DNA of 64,000 bases from contig CAJNYU010000003.1 of NCBI GenBank assembly GCA_905331475.1, positions 1 to 64,000 of the forward strand, read 5' to 3'. Positions within the stretch are counted from its first letter, which is position 1; every line of letters begins with the position of its first letter. Below are positions 51,560 to 64,000 of this stretch, one piece after another. The position numbers and the translations under genes are program-made. Source of the DNA: Rotaria socialis. Lineage: Eukaryota > Rotifera > Eurotatoria > Philodinida > Philodinidae. The notes under the pieces were generated by a model. It did not search any database, was not told where the DNA came from, and saw only the letters and a list, made by a program, of their open reading frames with translations.

Positions 51560-53722
51560 TTACACTCTAACACAGTTTACAACAACTTCGGCATGTATCG
51601 TATGCGGAAGTAGATCAATCGGATAAACACTAGTAGGTATAAATGGTGATGTCGCTTTTTTTAATTTTGATCGCTCAGCAGCTGCTAATCTAAAATAACA
51701 ATGTTTTCTAATATTAAACAAAACAGCACGTTGGTTACAGTCAAACAACATACTCATAAAAATTATGCATTGTTTGCTCATCTGATTTACATGAAACATA
51801 AACGATTCGTTGAATAGCCGATATACTGCGAAGTACTGTTGTTATTCTGTTAGCTAGAAAAAGATATTGTCTGTTTTACATTAGCATATCTCTGTATCAA
51901 ACTCACATAGACTGTACCGCGATGAATTAACAATAGCTACAATACGAGAATGATTGCCATGTAAATCTCCGAGTTTCTTTAAGATTCGATGTAAGTGTAT
52001 TTCACTGAAACCACAGATCCATTCGATATTATCTCGGCAGTTATTTAATTTTGCATTGAATTTTCCATCTTCTATGCATAATGCTAAAGGATCAATAGCG
52101 TAGACTTTCTTAGCACTCGTTGAAGCCATGACGGAATGAACACCTATAAATAGATTCGCATTACTGTCGCTTCACATGCCGCTTGACGGCCTCGAAAATA
52201 TATTTCTTACCAATGCCTGATCCGATATCTAATACGATTGTGTTTTCATCGATTTGAGCGTGTTTTAATGTCAATTCATAAATCAATTCGGCAGCTTTTT
52301 TATTTGCTTGTACAAATGACTCTGGAGAAATGCGAAATTTTTTTTCATTATATATTTCGTATATAAATTCATCTCCATAAATTAGTTCAAATGGATTTTC
52401 TTCACTTGTACAACGATTATTAGCACTAAACATGAGAGAAAAAGAATTTTCAGAAAAACTTTAAAAGAAAACTATGTATGTGACATACCATGCTTGAAAA
52501 TAAATAGAATTAATTTCACATTCACGACCTGATCCATCGATAAAATAATTCAGCAGATCTTTTTTCACTTGATCGATTTCATTCTGATTTCGAAGAAGAA
52601 CAAAAAACCCATTGAAAATCAAAAAGATAACAATAGAAAATTTTCAAAGCACCTTACTTAATGACTGAGGATGAACAACCACAGTCATCATTAAGTCATT
52701 TTGTTCGTTTGATCTCAAGATGATCGAACGCCAATATTGATCTTTTTTTAATACGCTTGTATTTTCACATACGGGTAAAGCGTGTTGTTTAAGAAATTGA
52801 TCAAAATGCTGCAAAGAGTAAATTTTTCAACTTCGTACTATGTAACTATAAGAACAAAACTTACTTTCACTGCTAGAATATGTTTTGATTTCATACTTTT
52901 TAAATGTATCGGTGATACACACAGAGTATTAGGAAAGTCTATATAGAAAAAAACAAGGTACATATGAGATTGATTTCAGGAGAAAAGAAATAAAACAATT
53001 ACTTTTACTATTCTTTGGATTGATATAAAACCCGAGTGTTTTTTGACCATCTACTCCGTAGCCACATGACAGCTCATCTTTACATCGATATTGTTCGATA
53101 TTCAGCTATTCATAACAAGTCTTTGTTTTAATATTTATTAAAATTAAAAATAATCATCTTACCGATGGAATAATTGGTTCGACATGACAAAATGGACCCT
53201 CTTGAAATTCGACATATTTCAAAACTTGATTATCGACACGTTTATCCCATAGAATAGCACGGCCAATTTGATCAAATGACTGTTCAACTATATCGTATTT
53301 AATCTGTAATTACTATTGACGTATAAATCAAAGAATATCTTAAATTTACTTTTAATTGTTCTTCATATGAATGATTCGATAGTGGTAATATCAAATTCGA
53401 TAATCTAGAGAAAAAGAATACGAAATCTTGATGGTAAATCAGCGGAGTTCTATTTACTTTTCATATTGATTTTCTACTGTCACCTGTTCAGCGTACGGTT
53501 TCAATGAATTTTCGAACTGAATAGGATCAAATTTAGGTTTCAGATTTAGTGGTCTAGGTAAAACAACAATAAATAGATAAATGAGTGTAACTGTGATTAA
53601 ACTTACGGATGCGCTTCTGTAGATTTTCGTGTTGATGTTTTATGTTGTAATGTTCTAGAGACATTCAAAATCCCGTAACTAGGAGTTAGAGAACGTTGCG
53701 TGAAGAACTTAGCAAGAAACAT
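51560..53722 (-). CDS. TRMT2B: TRMT2B-like mitochondrial tRNA/rRNA (uracil-5-)-methyltransferase
   Basis: Twelve phase-checked exons give 505 residues (human TRMT2B about 504). Exon 5' ends: 53722, 53553, 53404, 53303, 53105, 52938, 52808, 52583, 52425, 52143, 51853, 51689. The family uses SAM to make 5-methyluridine. The N-terminus (MFLAKFFTQRSLTPSYGILN) lacks acidic residues and has K/R/S spacing typical of a mitochondrial presequence. Recognisable are YRCKDELSCGYGVDG, FRISPESFVQANKKAAELIY, SAM motif VLDIGSGIG, IVYVSCKS with the expected catalytic Cys, and the C-terminal YPIDLLPHTIHAEVVV. The DPPR loop of TrmA/TRMT2A reads VNSSR here. TRMT2B also departs there as I recall, so this supports the mitochondrial branch, not necessarily loss of activity. 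Confidence 0.9.
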
Positions 53723-54582
53723 GTATCAAAAAGATGCGCAACTGAACTGGTTCGAATCGATAGACAAGTTCTTGTCATTAGAATATTAGATGGAAAATGA
53801 ACCGCACAAATCGATAGTTAGATCGTCTATAGATGTCTCTTTACAATGGATTTTATTTTAATAATAAATCTTGACCTTACAAAAAAATTTCCATCCCTTC
53901 CGGATATTTTATTTCATAAATAGAAATCACAATCCAAATGAACTTTTCGAAAAAGCGAATAAACAATATATTTTTCGTGATAATAAAAAAGAAAAGATCA
54001 GAGACATGATAACTATCACTATCAACTGTATCTATCTACTAAAAAAGAAGAAATAAAATAAGGAAAAAATGATTAAAAAGCGCAGTTAATAAACTATACA
54101 CACACGCACACAAGTGAGAAATGTCGTATTTGATATGAGCAAGAAACAGTTTTGACCTCAAGAAAAAAGACACGATGAAAAAATTCACCAGAGTAGAGTA
54201 GTGCTTAAAATAAATACATATTCATGCATACATACGATTCAGTCAAAATGAAATATAAATAGACGAACAACAACAACAACAACAAAAAAGAATAAATTCT
54301 TTTGGTTATAAATAAATGTTTAAAAATACGGCTGGGCAAATTTAGACAAGAACACAACAAATCACCTCATTCTAACGTATGCGAATATCGAAACATAGAA
54401 AAGCAGCAGTAATAATATTCAATAAAATAATTATAGTTGAAATATTGAAGACAATAAAACTGACACAAATCAAATCAATGTAAAAAGAAGTTTTAGATAA
54501 ACTTCTTTCAAAATGGTAATAAGATAAAAATTTTAAAAAGAAAAACTGTGTTGCACGGATGTCAAAACGAGCATGGAAACAA
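53723..54582. other. Intergenic, between TRMT2B promoter and MARF1-like 3' end
   Basis: A-rich 3' flank of the MARF1-like gene, with AACAACAAC and CACACACGCACACA microsatellite-like tracts near 54105 and 54270. No gene is supported. Confidence 0.45.
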
Positions 54583-57500
54583 CTATGAATAAGGTGTCAT
54601 GGATGGTGTATAAGGTGTTGGTTGAGTATATCCTCCGACTAAAAATAAGAAGAAATAGCTGCTTTTTGTTTTCGATTTCTATGAATTATTTATCGAAACA
54701 TACGTCGAAACTCGGGATTGAGTATAATAATTTTAAAATTGCGCCGTCCACGAACTTGAGCAACAAGTTGAATAGAATCAAAGAGACGAGGCATTGTCGG
54801 AAAACCATAATCCGTTGGATAGAGTAAATGAGTTGAGCCAGTTCGACGTTGATATTCAACAATGAAATCGTCGTAAGCCATGCGACCATCGCATGGACTT
54901 AGAAGAAGTACTACATTGTAAGCAAAACACATCGGTGGAGTCAAACGAACTGTTTGATCGATTACCTATTCAAAAGAAGAAGAAAAAACGAATTTATTAA
55001 TCATAGAAAAAAACAAAAGTTTTATTTAGAAACGAACTTCAACATAGTCTCGTAATTCATTGCGACACATATTCAATGTAATATCTTGTTTAAAACGAAC
55101 AAGCATATCTTGTTTCAATTGCCAAAGCGACAATTGACATTGCGATAACATTAATGTAAGAACAACATTTTTAGCTAATTGAAGTGTTGTTGGATTTGAT
55201 TCTTTCATTGTAAGAATGATATCGGTATCAGTATAATGAAACTAGAAAGTAATATCGATTGAAAATTGTGTTAATACATTAGATTATCTACATACGTCTA
55301 GTTTATCGGTCATCGTTAGAAGTAAACCCTCAATACTGGCCACACCAAAATCTTCGGGATTTAATTCATCTCGATATACTTGTAAATATTGTGCTTGAAG
55401 ATCTTTTAATTTAAGTGGACCGTGAGATTTTCGTACTAATTGTTCAATATTTAATACAATTGCATTTGCCATCATACTTGATGTTAGTTGAACAATTTTC
55501 TCGCCATTTTTATCTTCATTGATCTGTTTAAATATGAGAGAGAGAGAGAGAAATAAACAAACGTATTTTTATCTTGACAAGAAAAAAAGCGACTATTTAA
55601 AATTCATACTTTGACAACATGAGAAAGTTCTTCGAGTAAATCAATTAAACGAGAAAATCCATATGTTTGTACTTTACATTGATAACCAAAATGATGACTA
55701 AATATAAATATCTTTTGTTAGACGAGCCTATTTTTCTCTCATTCTTACTGATACGATGGAATAAATTTTTGAAATGGTATACTGAAATCCGGTAAAATAC
55801 GAAGCATATCAATAACATCTTTTTCAAAATTACGTGTTGCATAAATTTCTAGGTCGGTTCGTTCTAACACAAATAATGAAAAAAAAATTATTTTAATAAA
55901 TACAAAAGAAAAGCACCTTTACCTTTACGATAAAGTTTAATAATATCTTTATCTGCTTCGACGACTAATTCTTTGTTGTCTTTAACTTCATTGACAAGAT
56001 CTTCCAAATAGCACATACCAAAATCGGCAACGCAAAATTGTTTTTTATAAGCAATTTCTTAAAAACAAAAAAACAAAATTCTAGTTGTTTTCTCTTGATT
56101 TCTATTCAAAAATTCTTTCGTACCATATTCAACAGGAATTTCACTGATTGACATTGCTCGTTGTGGTTTATTTTTTAGAATACGAATTATATCATTAGTA
56201 AATCGTTTCATTTGACATCGATGTGTAATTGTCATAATACGTTTATTTCCATCACCAAGAATCTATTTTTGAAAAACTAACCGGTATAAACGTGTGTGAT
56301 TATTTATTTTTACTTGAACAGATTTTGGAATAGCAAGTAAAAGATCAATGATTTTTGAAAAACCATAATCAGCGACGCGACATTGTCGACTAAAATATTG
56401 ATGATAAGCAGAAACAAATTTCGAAACAGGTAAACGACAATGAAATCCTTGATTTTTAAGTAAATCAAGAACTTCACGGGAAAATTGTTGTAAACGTTGT
56501 TGAACTTCAGCACACATATCGACATGCACTTTAATTTAGATGGCACAGAAATACAGTCTAGATAAACTAAATAAAAGCATATAACTCACTATTAGATGTA
56601 TCAAATGGTGTTGGCATAAATGATACACCTGGTGCATTTGAAAATTGTACTTTTTTAATGACTCCTTGTCCAGTTACGATTTGTATCTCTTTAATACCTG
56701 GAAAGAGAAATCAACAAAAATTTTAGAAAATCAAAAACTAAAGTAAATTTACATGAAATATAATGTTCAAGTGGAACACCTTCATTATGATCATATAACG
56801 GTTCGAAACCATGTGTATAACATTGAGGAAAGCTGAAAACAAAACGACCTATACACGAATGTTGAAGGAATGAAATATTTACCTAGCTAAAGGCATTGAA
56901 CCATTGTGTTGTGTTAACAATTGTCGAACATTATCAGCAAATACACTGAATGGAATTTGAACGAAAGGTAAATCAAGATCAGGATTAACAATGAAATGTT
57001 TTGAACAGTGCATAATACAATAGGGTTGTTCCAAATGAGTCTGAAAATTATGAAAATTATGAATTTATGAAAGAAAGAAATCTCGAGATTACTTGAATAT
57101 TATTTTCATCAAAACGTAAACGAAACGTAGGTAGAAGACGAGCAACTCGATTGCCTCCGTAGTCTTGAATATCAATGACATGTTTCATTGTATACAATTC
57201 ACTTACATGAAGAGGTTTTTGAAATCTAGAAAATATTAGATAGTTTTAAAAAATTTCAATATCAGCAACGAACCGGCTTTGATATTCTTGAATGAGTGTA
57301 ACAAGTACACAAGTACAATCGGGATGTTCTTTAAGTAACAATGCAATTTCCAAAGCTCGTCTATAGAAAAAAAAAAGAAAGAAAATCGTGAATGAATCAT
57401 TACCGAATAGAATAACTTACTCAGCTGAATCGACTGTTGAGCCGCCCGATTGAGAAATTGGTGCTGGAGGTGGTGGTGTTTCATATAAAGATGACGGAGC

Positions 57501-58085
57501 AGGTGCAGGTGCTACGATACGTGATCGTTTAATGGATGATGGTACTCGACTGTATAGATCAGGCGTTAATGATTGTATTGGTGTTGAAAATTCAAGTTTA
57601 ACTACTGGTTGATTATTATTGTATGATCGACCGACTATGATTAATAATGAGAAAATAAAAAAAGAATTCTAAAACTAGCCCAACGCACTAGTCGATCGAT
57701 TGGTAACATCAGAAAACGGTCGTTTTGTAGCACTATTCGAAGGTGATTGTGGTCCAAGTTCACTCATGACTGAACGAGGTGTATAAATAGGCGGTTCATG
57801 AATCGATGATGCATTCCATTGGGATGGACTTGACATCCACCAAGTAGGTGTGGTGGGCTGCATGAAGCCAGAATCGATTGAACTATTATCACCGAGTAAA
57901 CTTAATACTGTTTGTTTGTCAAAATCTGGCCCAAGACACCAAAGAACACTGGGATCCATCTCGGCAGCGGCAGTTTTTGATTGTTGTTGTTGCTGTGGTA
58001 GAAAATCGTACGACCTATTTCAAAGGAAAATATTTTCTTTCGACAAAAATTATCTGCATTAATAAACTAACATCGAAAATGGCAT
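54583..58085 (-). CDS. MARF1: MARF1-like multi-LOTUS (OST-HTH) protein without visible NYN domain
   Basis: A many-exon gene with introns of about 50-70 bases. Exon 1 is MPFS at 58085-58072; exon 2 starts at 58014; the last exon ends [11 protein letters not shown] at 54583. After a Gln/Pro/Ser-rich N-terminus ([31 protein letters not shown]) come about seven or eight LOTUS winged-helix repeats. Examples are [123 protein letters not shown], and [18 protein letters not shown]. Human MARF1 has eight such repeats preceded by a NYN ribonuclease and RRMs, and silences mRNAs in oocytes. Here no NYN or RRM is seen. LOTUS domains bind RNA, including G4 RNA, or Vasa. The exact start and a few exon joints are uncertain. 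Confidence 0.85.
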
Positions 58086-58144
58086 TGCTTGATATTTATT
58101 TTTGTGTGCGTGTATATATGTGTTAAAGATACATGTACTACAGT

Positions 58145-58169
58145 ATACTTATATATATATATATATATA
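58145..58169. repeat. (TA)n microsatellite upstream of the MARF1-like gene
   Basis: About twelve TA units just upstream of the first MARF1-like exon, between that gene and the homeobox gene 3' end. Confidence 0.8.
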
Positions 58170-58537
58170 TTCCGGACGACGAATATAAAAGGAAGAGAAA
58201 CATCGAGAAAACAACTGCTGAACAATCATTCATGTTTTTCTTTTCTTGTCCGTTCGGATAATGGTGCCTCGAAGTAATCGTATTAACTAGCATATATCTA
58301 TATGTATATATATTATGAAAACGTGCATTGTGTAGTTATCCTACATTGTATTGCAAGCGTTATAAAAGGAGAGAAATGTCCTTTACCGCCAACGCAATCA
58401 TTATCATTATTCTCACGGATAATTATATTACGATGAAAATATTATTTTCTAACTTTATGAAAAATCAAAAAGAAAACAACAGATAATTTCTTTTTTTTCA
58501 ATGTCTATTTAGAAGAAATGCAAGATAATAAATAGAA

Positions 58538-60300
58538 TCACGCATAAGTCTGATAATACGTTGGACTTTCAACGCCAGCATCACTTGTCGAATCAGCGTC
58601 AGTCGAATTATTTAATTGTCTCGAACAGATATTTTGTCGTTTCTTATGTAATTTACGTTCTTTAGCACGACGATTTTGAAACCAAATTTTGATCTATTTA
58701 AAATAAAAAGATATTCTATATCTACAATATCCTTCTTCTTCGTCGTCGCTTACTTGTCGTTCACTTAATGCTAATGCCGATGAGAGAGCTGCTTTGCGTG
58801 GTATTGAAATATATTTTGATACACTAAATTCATTTTCAAGTTCATACCGTTGACGATCAGTATAAACAATACGGTATTTATCACGTGTACGAGTTTTTCC
58901 TAGAATGAAGAATTTAAAAATTATTCTGTTTCATTTTGCTGTTGTAAAACTTTATAACATTCGACCTAATAAAAATTTTACTAGTGTTGACTTCAAGTAT
59001 AAAAACTGTATGCAGACACATCAATACAGAACACAATTTTTCGACATGAAAATGAATTCATTCGCTCATTATTTTCTTCTAGAAATCGACGTTTGATGAA
59101 GAAATAAATAATTATAGATTTTCAGTGTTTTTACTACACTCTACCTAATGATACAAAACGGTTTGTATTTATCACATCAAGAGGTTTCTCCAGACAAGTG
59201 ATATTCTTGTGAGTTTTTTTTATCGAAAATAGTTTAGAAAATTTTTAGGTAACATTTCTTTGCTCCACTCGAACAATGAATTCACGATTAATCTTATCAA
59301 TATATGTATATCAACAATTGAAAGCCATAAAAAAAAGAAAGATGTACGTGTGCACTACGGTACCATTTTATGGCATTCGGCATTACTTCTTCTTCTTCTT
59401 CTTTTTTCTCAGTTACAAAAATCAATCAAAACGGAGTGAGCGATTGTTAGTTCTTTCATATTTCTTAAATTGTTTACATTCAACACCGAACACTCTGATC
59501 AGTATATAACACCAATGTGGAAGCGCGTGTTTAAGCAATATTCAATTCAGTGCCCTTTTACATCTTGTTTTACTTGACAAAAGGTCAATTGAAAAGTGTG
59601 ACATACCGTTGGCTGGATTTTTTGGTGGCGTCGGAGTTAATTGAGATTTAAACCAATTTTGTTGTTCTTGACATTTTAAATATGAAGAACTCGATGGTTC
59701 TTCTTCGGCTTTACTGTCAGACAACGGTTGATCAAGATTATTTGATGATTCAAAATAAGATTGCGGACTGTACGGAGATTCAAATTTAATCGATGGAAGC
59801 GACGGTGTTGGTGTTGTCCATTGTGATTGATCATAGAAACTATTATTTGCATAAGTGTAATGACGGTAGGTATCCGGTGTTTGATATTCAGTTGGTGGAA
59901 GCCAATTTGATGAATCATTCGATGATGATGCTGCAGGATGAAGATGTTGATGAATATGATGATGATGGTGCGTAGCTGAAATAGTTGCCGTTGAATTTAT
60001 TTGTGATAAATATACAGAAGATGATCCATGTGGTGCAAGTGTTTCAAGAGTTTGACTTGTTGACGGTGACGGATGCATTTGATCAATAGTTGCATTTGTT
60101 GTTAAAGGCGGTGGGATTGCTAAAATGTTATGAGTTGTCGGTGTTCCTGGCCAATAGTTGTAATCAAATGCTTCTAATTTTGATGTGACTGTTGGTGGCG
60201 TAAATTCAGTATATGGAGAATAACTATTATAAGATGTATCATATAGGCGAGGATTGGATTCATGATCAAGAGATACGATCGATGGATAGTTCGTGTTCAT
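58538..60300 (-). CDS. cdx: Caudal/Cdx homeobox transcription factor
   Basis: Three exons (60300-59607, 58899-58754, 58693-58538) in phase give 331 residues. Residues 1-231 are Ser/Thr/Pro/His/Tyr-rich, with a His run ([11 protein letters not shown]) and NWFKSQL just before the homeodomain, in the place of the Cdx hexapeptide-like motif. The homeodomain begins [20 protein letters not shown] and continues [20 protein letters not shown], then [14 protein letters not shown]. KTRTxDKYRxVYTDxQRxELE with RRAKERK is diagnostic of Cdx/caudal. The intron inside helix 3, between Q and IKIW, falls where many Cdx genes have one. Caudal proteins pattern the posterior body and gut. The first intron is about 0.7 kb, possibly with control elements. 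Confidence 0.95.
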
Positions 60301-62183
60301 TGCCTAAATGAATATGTGAAATATAGAATATTTCTAAGAATGAATCAGCCGTATGTTTTTTTTTCGTCGCCATCGTCATGCTTGATTGACAGAGGGTCTT
60401 TTGGGATAGTTCGTAAAATTAAAAAAGAAGGAGAATTCTATTTACCTGTTTGATGATTAGAGGGTGTTAATAATGATGCAATAAATATAAGTGATGATTT
60501 CACGGATAATCAAATTTTGTTTTTGTTATTGTAGTAATAAAAATAGAACTTTTCAATATTGCTTTAATCACATGATACAATCATAAAAAAATTTCAGAAT
60601 TATTTCCTTCAATTGAGAGAGAGAGATAGAGAGAGAGAGAACAATGGTGATGATACGAATATACTAAGAGAATTGAATAGGTAGGTATACACTCACTGCT
60701 GCACTTCTTTCCTTTATTTTATGATTCAATGTCTGCTTTCAATAACACTATTTCTCTTGGCGATAAATCGATAAGAGAGAGAGAGACATAATTCAAAATT
60801 TTATTGGTGCAGAGAAAAGAAATAATATCATTGGCTGATAGAGAAGCACCAAAAAAATAGAAATATTGATTTTAGAAGGTAACTTTTGTAATTTTCAAAA
60901 CACTAAAACCAAAATCATTTATTACTGTGTGTGTTATCAGAGTAGCATTGAAGTACGGATTTCAATTTGTCCGATTCAAATTTACAATCGAAATCTTTTA
61001 TTCCACAGCATCAAATAAATCTAAAGAAATATTATCTATTTATGCCTTCAAGTGGTCTCATATTGATAGATTCCGTTGGATGTTCAATCAGGGTATACTC
61101 GAAAAGATAAGGATTCTTTCATGAAATTCAATTGCATCGTCATTTCTTTTTTCTACTTACCTTCTGTCAGATTATTATTGTTATTATGCCTATCTTTTTC
61201 AATCAAAGGCTAATAAAAATCAATCTGTATGAACGAAATCAAATTAAAACAAAAAAGAAAAGGCCATGAGAATCATCCCATGATAGTAATAGATTTGTTC
61301 AAAATACAATCAACTTGATTTATTATCTATCAGTCCCATGGATAGTTTAAGCTTGTTGTCACTTGAGTGAAAGGAAGATTTTGACTTCTCCACCTACATT
61401 CTCTTCACGCCTATGTGTGACCAATCACATGAGCTTATTTAGTATTCATATTAATTGATTCGATGACCTGTATTCATGTGTCTTGTCTCAATTGGCACTA
61501 TGTTAAAAGTCAAACTGAGCATAAAATTGATACCATTCATAGACATTTATTCAATTGTGAGTTAAAATAAATAAAAGCTTGTCTTATTTCAAATTTAGGA
61601 AATGATATACAACAGAAAATTTATTCACTGATATGACGAACATTAATAATTATACAAAAAGATAGACTCCAGAAAGAAAGAAAAAACGAAGACATGGTAC
61701 TATCACAAATATAACAAAAAGTAAATTATGAAGGTTTCAAAGTGTATGAATTGGTGAAATAAAATAAACACCAATAGCAAAGCGTGTAGGATTAAACCAC
61801 TGCAAAAATGAATATATGTACGGGTAGCACCTTTCTTCTATGAAATTGAAAAGGTCATTGACTGAACATTTTCTATTTTGTTTCTTTCGGGACTCAACAT
61901 ACGACATAAATTACCAAAATAAAAATAAAAAACAAAAAAAAAGCGATTCATGCAGCAAATGAAAAACACTAGCAGCAAACAATAAAAAAAGCCATGCAAA
62001 CTAGCTAAATCGCTTACTATGTATAGATATATATTCTCTTTTTTTTCATTTTGGTATTGAATTATTTTTAAAAAAATTACGAAAGAATGTTTTAGCTTGT
62101 AATTTCGAGTTTTGTAACTGTAAAAGAAGTTCGTCGATTGTGTCTGAATAATATAGACAAAAGAAAAAGAAAACAAACAATAA
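60301..62183. other. Upstream region of cdx and 3' flank of SH3BP5
   Basis: Contains (GA)n tracts at about 60614-60640 and 60776-60786, plausible parts of the cdx promoter region, then AT-rich DNA. A potential 5'-UTR exon of cdx could end near 60445 (TACCTGTTTG on the plus strand gives a GTA donor), but this is unproven. Confidence 0.4.
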
Positions 62184-63960
62184 TTAACGTAAGACAAGTT
62201 TCGAAAGAGGATTGCTTAACGAAAATAAGAGAGAGTCTGACATGCGTGCCGATGCTGTTTTAGTCGTACCTGTCTCAGATGATCTTGTTGGTGGTAGAGG
62301 ATGATAGACGGAAGCTAAATGTTCGAGTTGTTCATCAGTTAGAACATGAAGAGATCCCGTTCTATCATCTTCATCGTCCGTTATTTGTGATGAATAACCA
62401 TCACTGGTTTTTCTTTGATGTCGTTTTGAGAAAACTTGGTTTGATTGTTGATCTGAATTGATGATAACAATTTGCGGTGGTGGTTCTTGCGAATGAAGAA
62501 GAAATTCATCATTAAAATTTGTTGGTGTTTTTTCGTCGCCTTCAGGTGAAGTTCGACCACTTGTATTTGCGAATATTCCTGCTGGCAATTGTTCTGTGCG
62601 TAGTAAACATGAACGAAGCAATTGTTCAGGGCGGTTTAAGCGTTTTGAAGAATTTATTCTAGGTGAATTCGTTGGACTTGTTTTAACCGGTGATGGTGGC
62701 GATTTTTTCTAAATAATATTAACAAAAAAAAAAAATAGTAAAGTACGTTGACATGTTAAGTATAAGTTTGATTCACTATCTTCGATAGAAATATAGCTGA
62801 ATTCTAAAAATAAACGACATACGAGTTCTGTACAAGTTAATTGTTCTTCGCCGACATCATCTGTTCGGTCATCAATTTCACTAGGTAATTTTCCTTGATT
62901 TCGAAGTGCATGGATTTCATTACTGATTCTTTCAAGGTTACGTAATGATTCTTGATATTGTGTTTTAGCTTCGTTAACACATTTCTCAAGACCATAAACT
63001 TTTCGTTTTTGAAACTAAAATATTATTTCAAATAAATAACAAAAAGTCAATGTCGGATTCATACGTCTAATTCTTTGTGATATTCAGCCTTTTTTTCATA
63101 ATAAGGTCTTAAAGAAGCAAAAAAAAGAATAAAGATTTATTTATTATGCAGCAAAATATATTTTACTGTGATTTATTGATCGCACGTCGATAATTTTTCT
63201 GTAACTTTTCAACTAATTTGTTGACTTCGTAATAAGCTTGTTCAGCACGCTGCTGTTCTAAATCAGCGTCATATTTATCTCGTTCAGCATCAGTTGCCTT
63301 AAGAAATAAAACGAGATTTTTTCTTATATTCCAATAAAATTACATTAACAAACTTTTGCAAGAGCATGACCATATGTTTCATTCCATGTTTCTGCATTTT
63401 GATTTGATTTTTCTGCTGCATCAATATAATCAGCCTAAAGTATATTAATGAGATTTTTAAGTATCAAACAAAAAACGACTTACTGAAGCCACAGCTAATT
63501 CTTTTGCAGCAACATGTAAAGCTTGTGCACGTTCAAATCGATGTTTTGCTTTCATTAATGCTTCTTTTACATTACGAACTTGAAGTCGAGCTTCATAATA
63601 ACTTCGCGCTTTACTTACAGCTGATCCGATCGTTTTCTCCAATTGTACTAAATCATCTTCAGCTAGATCGGCAAATTCTTTTAGAGTTTTTCGAGCTTCC
63701 TATAAATAAGAAATAAATGTTGATAGGAACTAAACGAAAAAATTTAATTACATCGAGCTGTAATTCTAAATGATTGATTGCTTCATTCGCATGATTTAAT
63801 CGTTCTAATTCAATCTGCAATAAAAATAAATAAAAAACAAGATGACAAGCGTCAATATTAGAATTGAAAGATCACAAACCTGAACTCTTGGATCAAGCTC
63901 ATCGTCATTCTCAGAGGCTAAATTCGATTCATCGATTTTAGTATCTGCAAAATCAGCCAT
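62184..63960 (-). CDS. SH3BP5: SH3BP5/SAB family protein (RAB11 guanine-nucleotide exchange factor)
   Basis: Eight exons, phases checked, give 443 residues (human SH3BP5 about 455). Exon 5' ends: 63960, 63814, 63699, 63434, 63297, 63107, 63014, 62708. Residues 20-270 form a long coiled coil with the family signatures: DDELDPRVQIELERLNHANEAI, KTIGSAVSKARSYYEAR, VAAKELAVASVS, NKLVEKLQKNYRRAINKSQPYYEKKAEYHKEL and NLERISNEIHALR. The V-shaped coiled coil is the RAB11 exchange module in the human protein. The remaining 170 residues are Ser/Pro-rich and disordered-looking, with TSPTNSPRINSSKR and TSPEGDEKTP, likely phosphorylated. Human SAB also binds JNK through a KIM motif in its tail; a clear KIM was not identified here. 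Confidence 0.95.
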
Positions 63961-64000
63961 ACATAATCTGAAAGAAAAAAAAATGCGGACTAAGAATTTA

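Noticed and set aside
51560-53722. TRMT2 gene as a dead pseudoenzyme because DPPR reads VNSSR
   Set aside because: All exons are open and in phase, the catalytic Cys is kept, and the TRMT2B branch is itself divergent at this loop as I recall it.

Overview
The window looks like nuclear DNA of a bdelloid rotifer. The grounds are an AT-rich animal genome, compact genes with many 50-65 base GT-AG introns, an interstitial copy of the bdelloid telomere unit TGTGGG (about 4.28 kb), and a bacterial-type aspartate 4-decarboxylase interrupted by spliceosomal introns. All gene models were assembled by hand by matching splice sites and intron phase. No homology search was run, so names rest on motif and family recognition.

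Layout. 0-4.9 kb: gene-poor, one orphan membrane ORF, short repeats, telomere-like repeat. 4.97-6.8 kb (+): PRMT1-like arginine methyltransferase. About 7.5 kb (-): tRNA-like gene. 9.06-12.9 kb (+): a 21-exon chitinase fused to a CBM14 chitin-binding domain and a Ly6/uPAR domain with a membrane tail. 13.2-13.8 kb: foldback repeat. 14.5-23.5 kb (+): three small single-pass membrane proteins with PPxY tails (Shisa-like), separated by repeat-rich DNA. 26.97-27.39 kb (+): a small protein with a BMF/BIM-like BH3 motif. 28.3-31.25 kb (-): aspartate 4-decarboxylase. 36.45-38.7 kb (+): cytosolic aspartyl-tRNA synthetase. The 5 kb between these two divergent genes is a large imperfect inverted repeat, and each arm carries a nearly identical TATA promoter, leader exon and splice donor aimed at its own gene.

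40.96-41.6 kb (+): NUP35/NUP53. 42.76-43.9 kb (-): peptide-type GPCR whose 3' end lies in a small MITE-like element. 43.9-50 kb: gene-poor, with an unresolved G/C homopolymer gap. 50-50.8 kb (-): NECAP. 51.56-53.7 kb (-): TRMT2B-like mitochondrial m5U methyltransferase. 54.6-58.1 kb (-): MARF1-like multi-LOTUS protein without a visible NYN nuclease. 58.5-60.3 kb (-): caudal/Cdx homeobox gene. 62.2-63.96 kb (-): SH3BP5-family RAB11 exchange factor.

Most genes are conserved animal housekeeping or developmental genes in no obvious functional order. Exceptions are the PPxY trio, which looks like a local family expansion, and the aspartate pair (decarboxylase and tRNA synthetase) with mirrored promoters. 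The strongest candidates for something undescribed are the mirrored promoter arrangement on a horizontally acquired gene, the chitinase-Ly6 chimera, and the BH3-only candidate.
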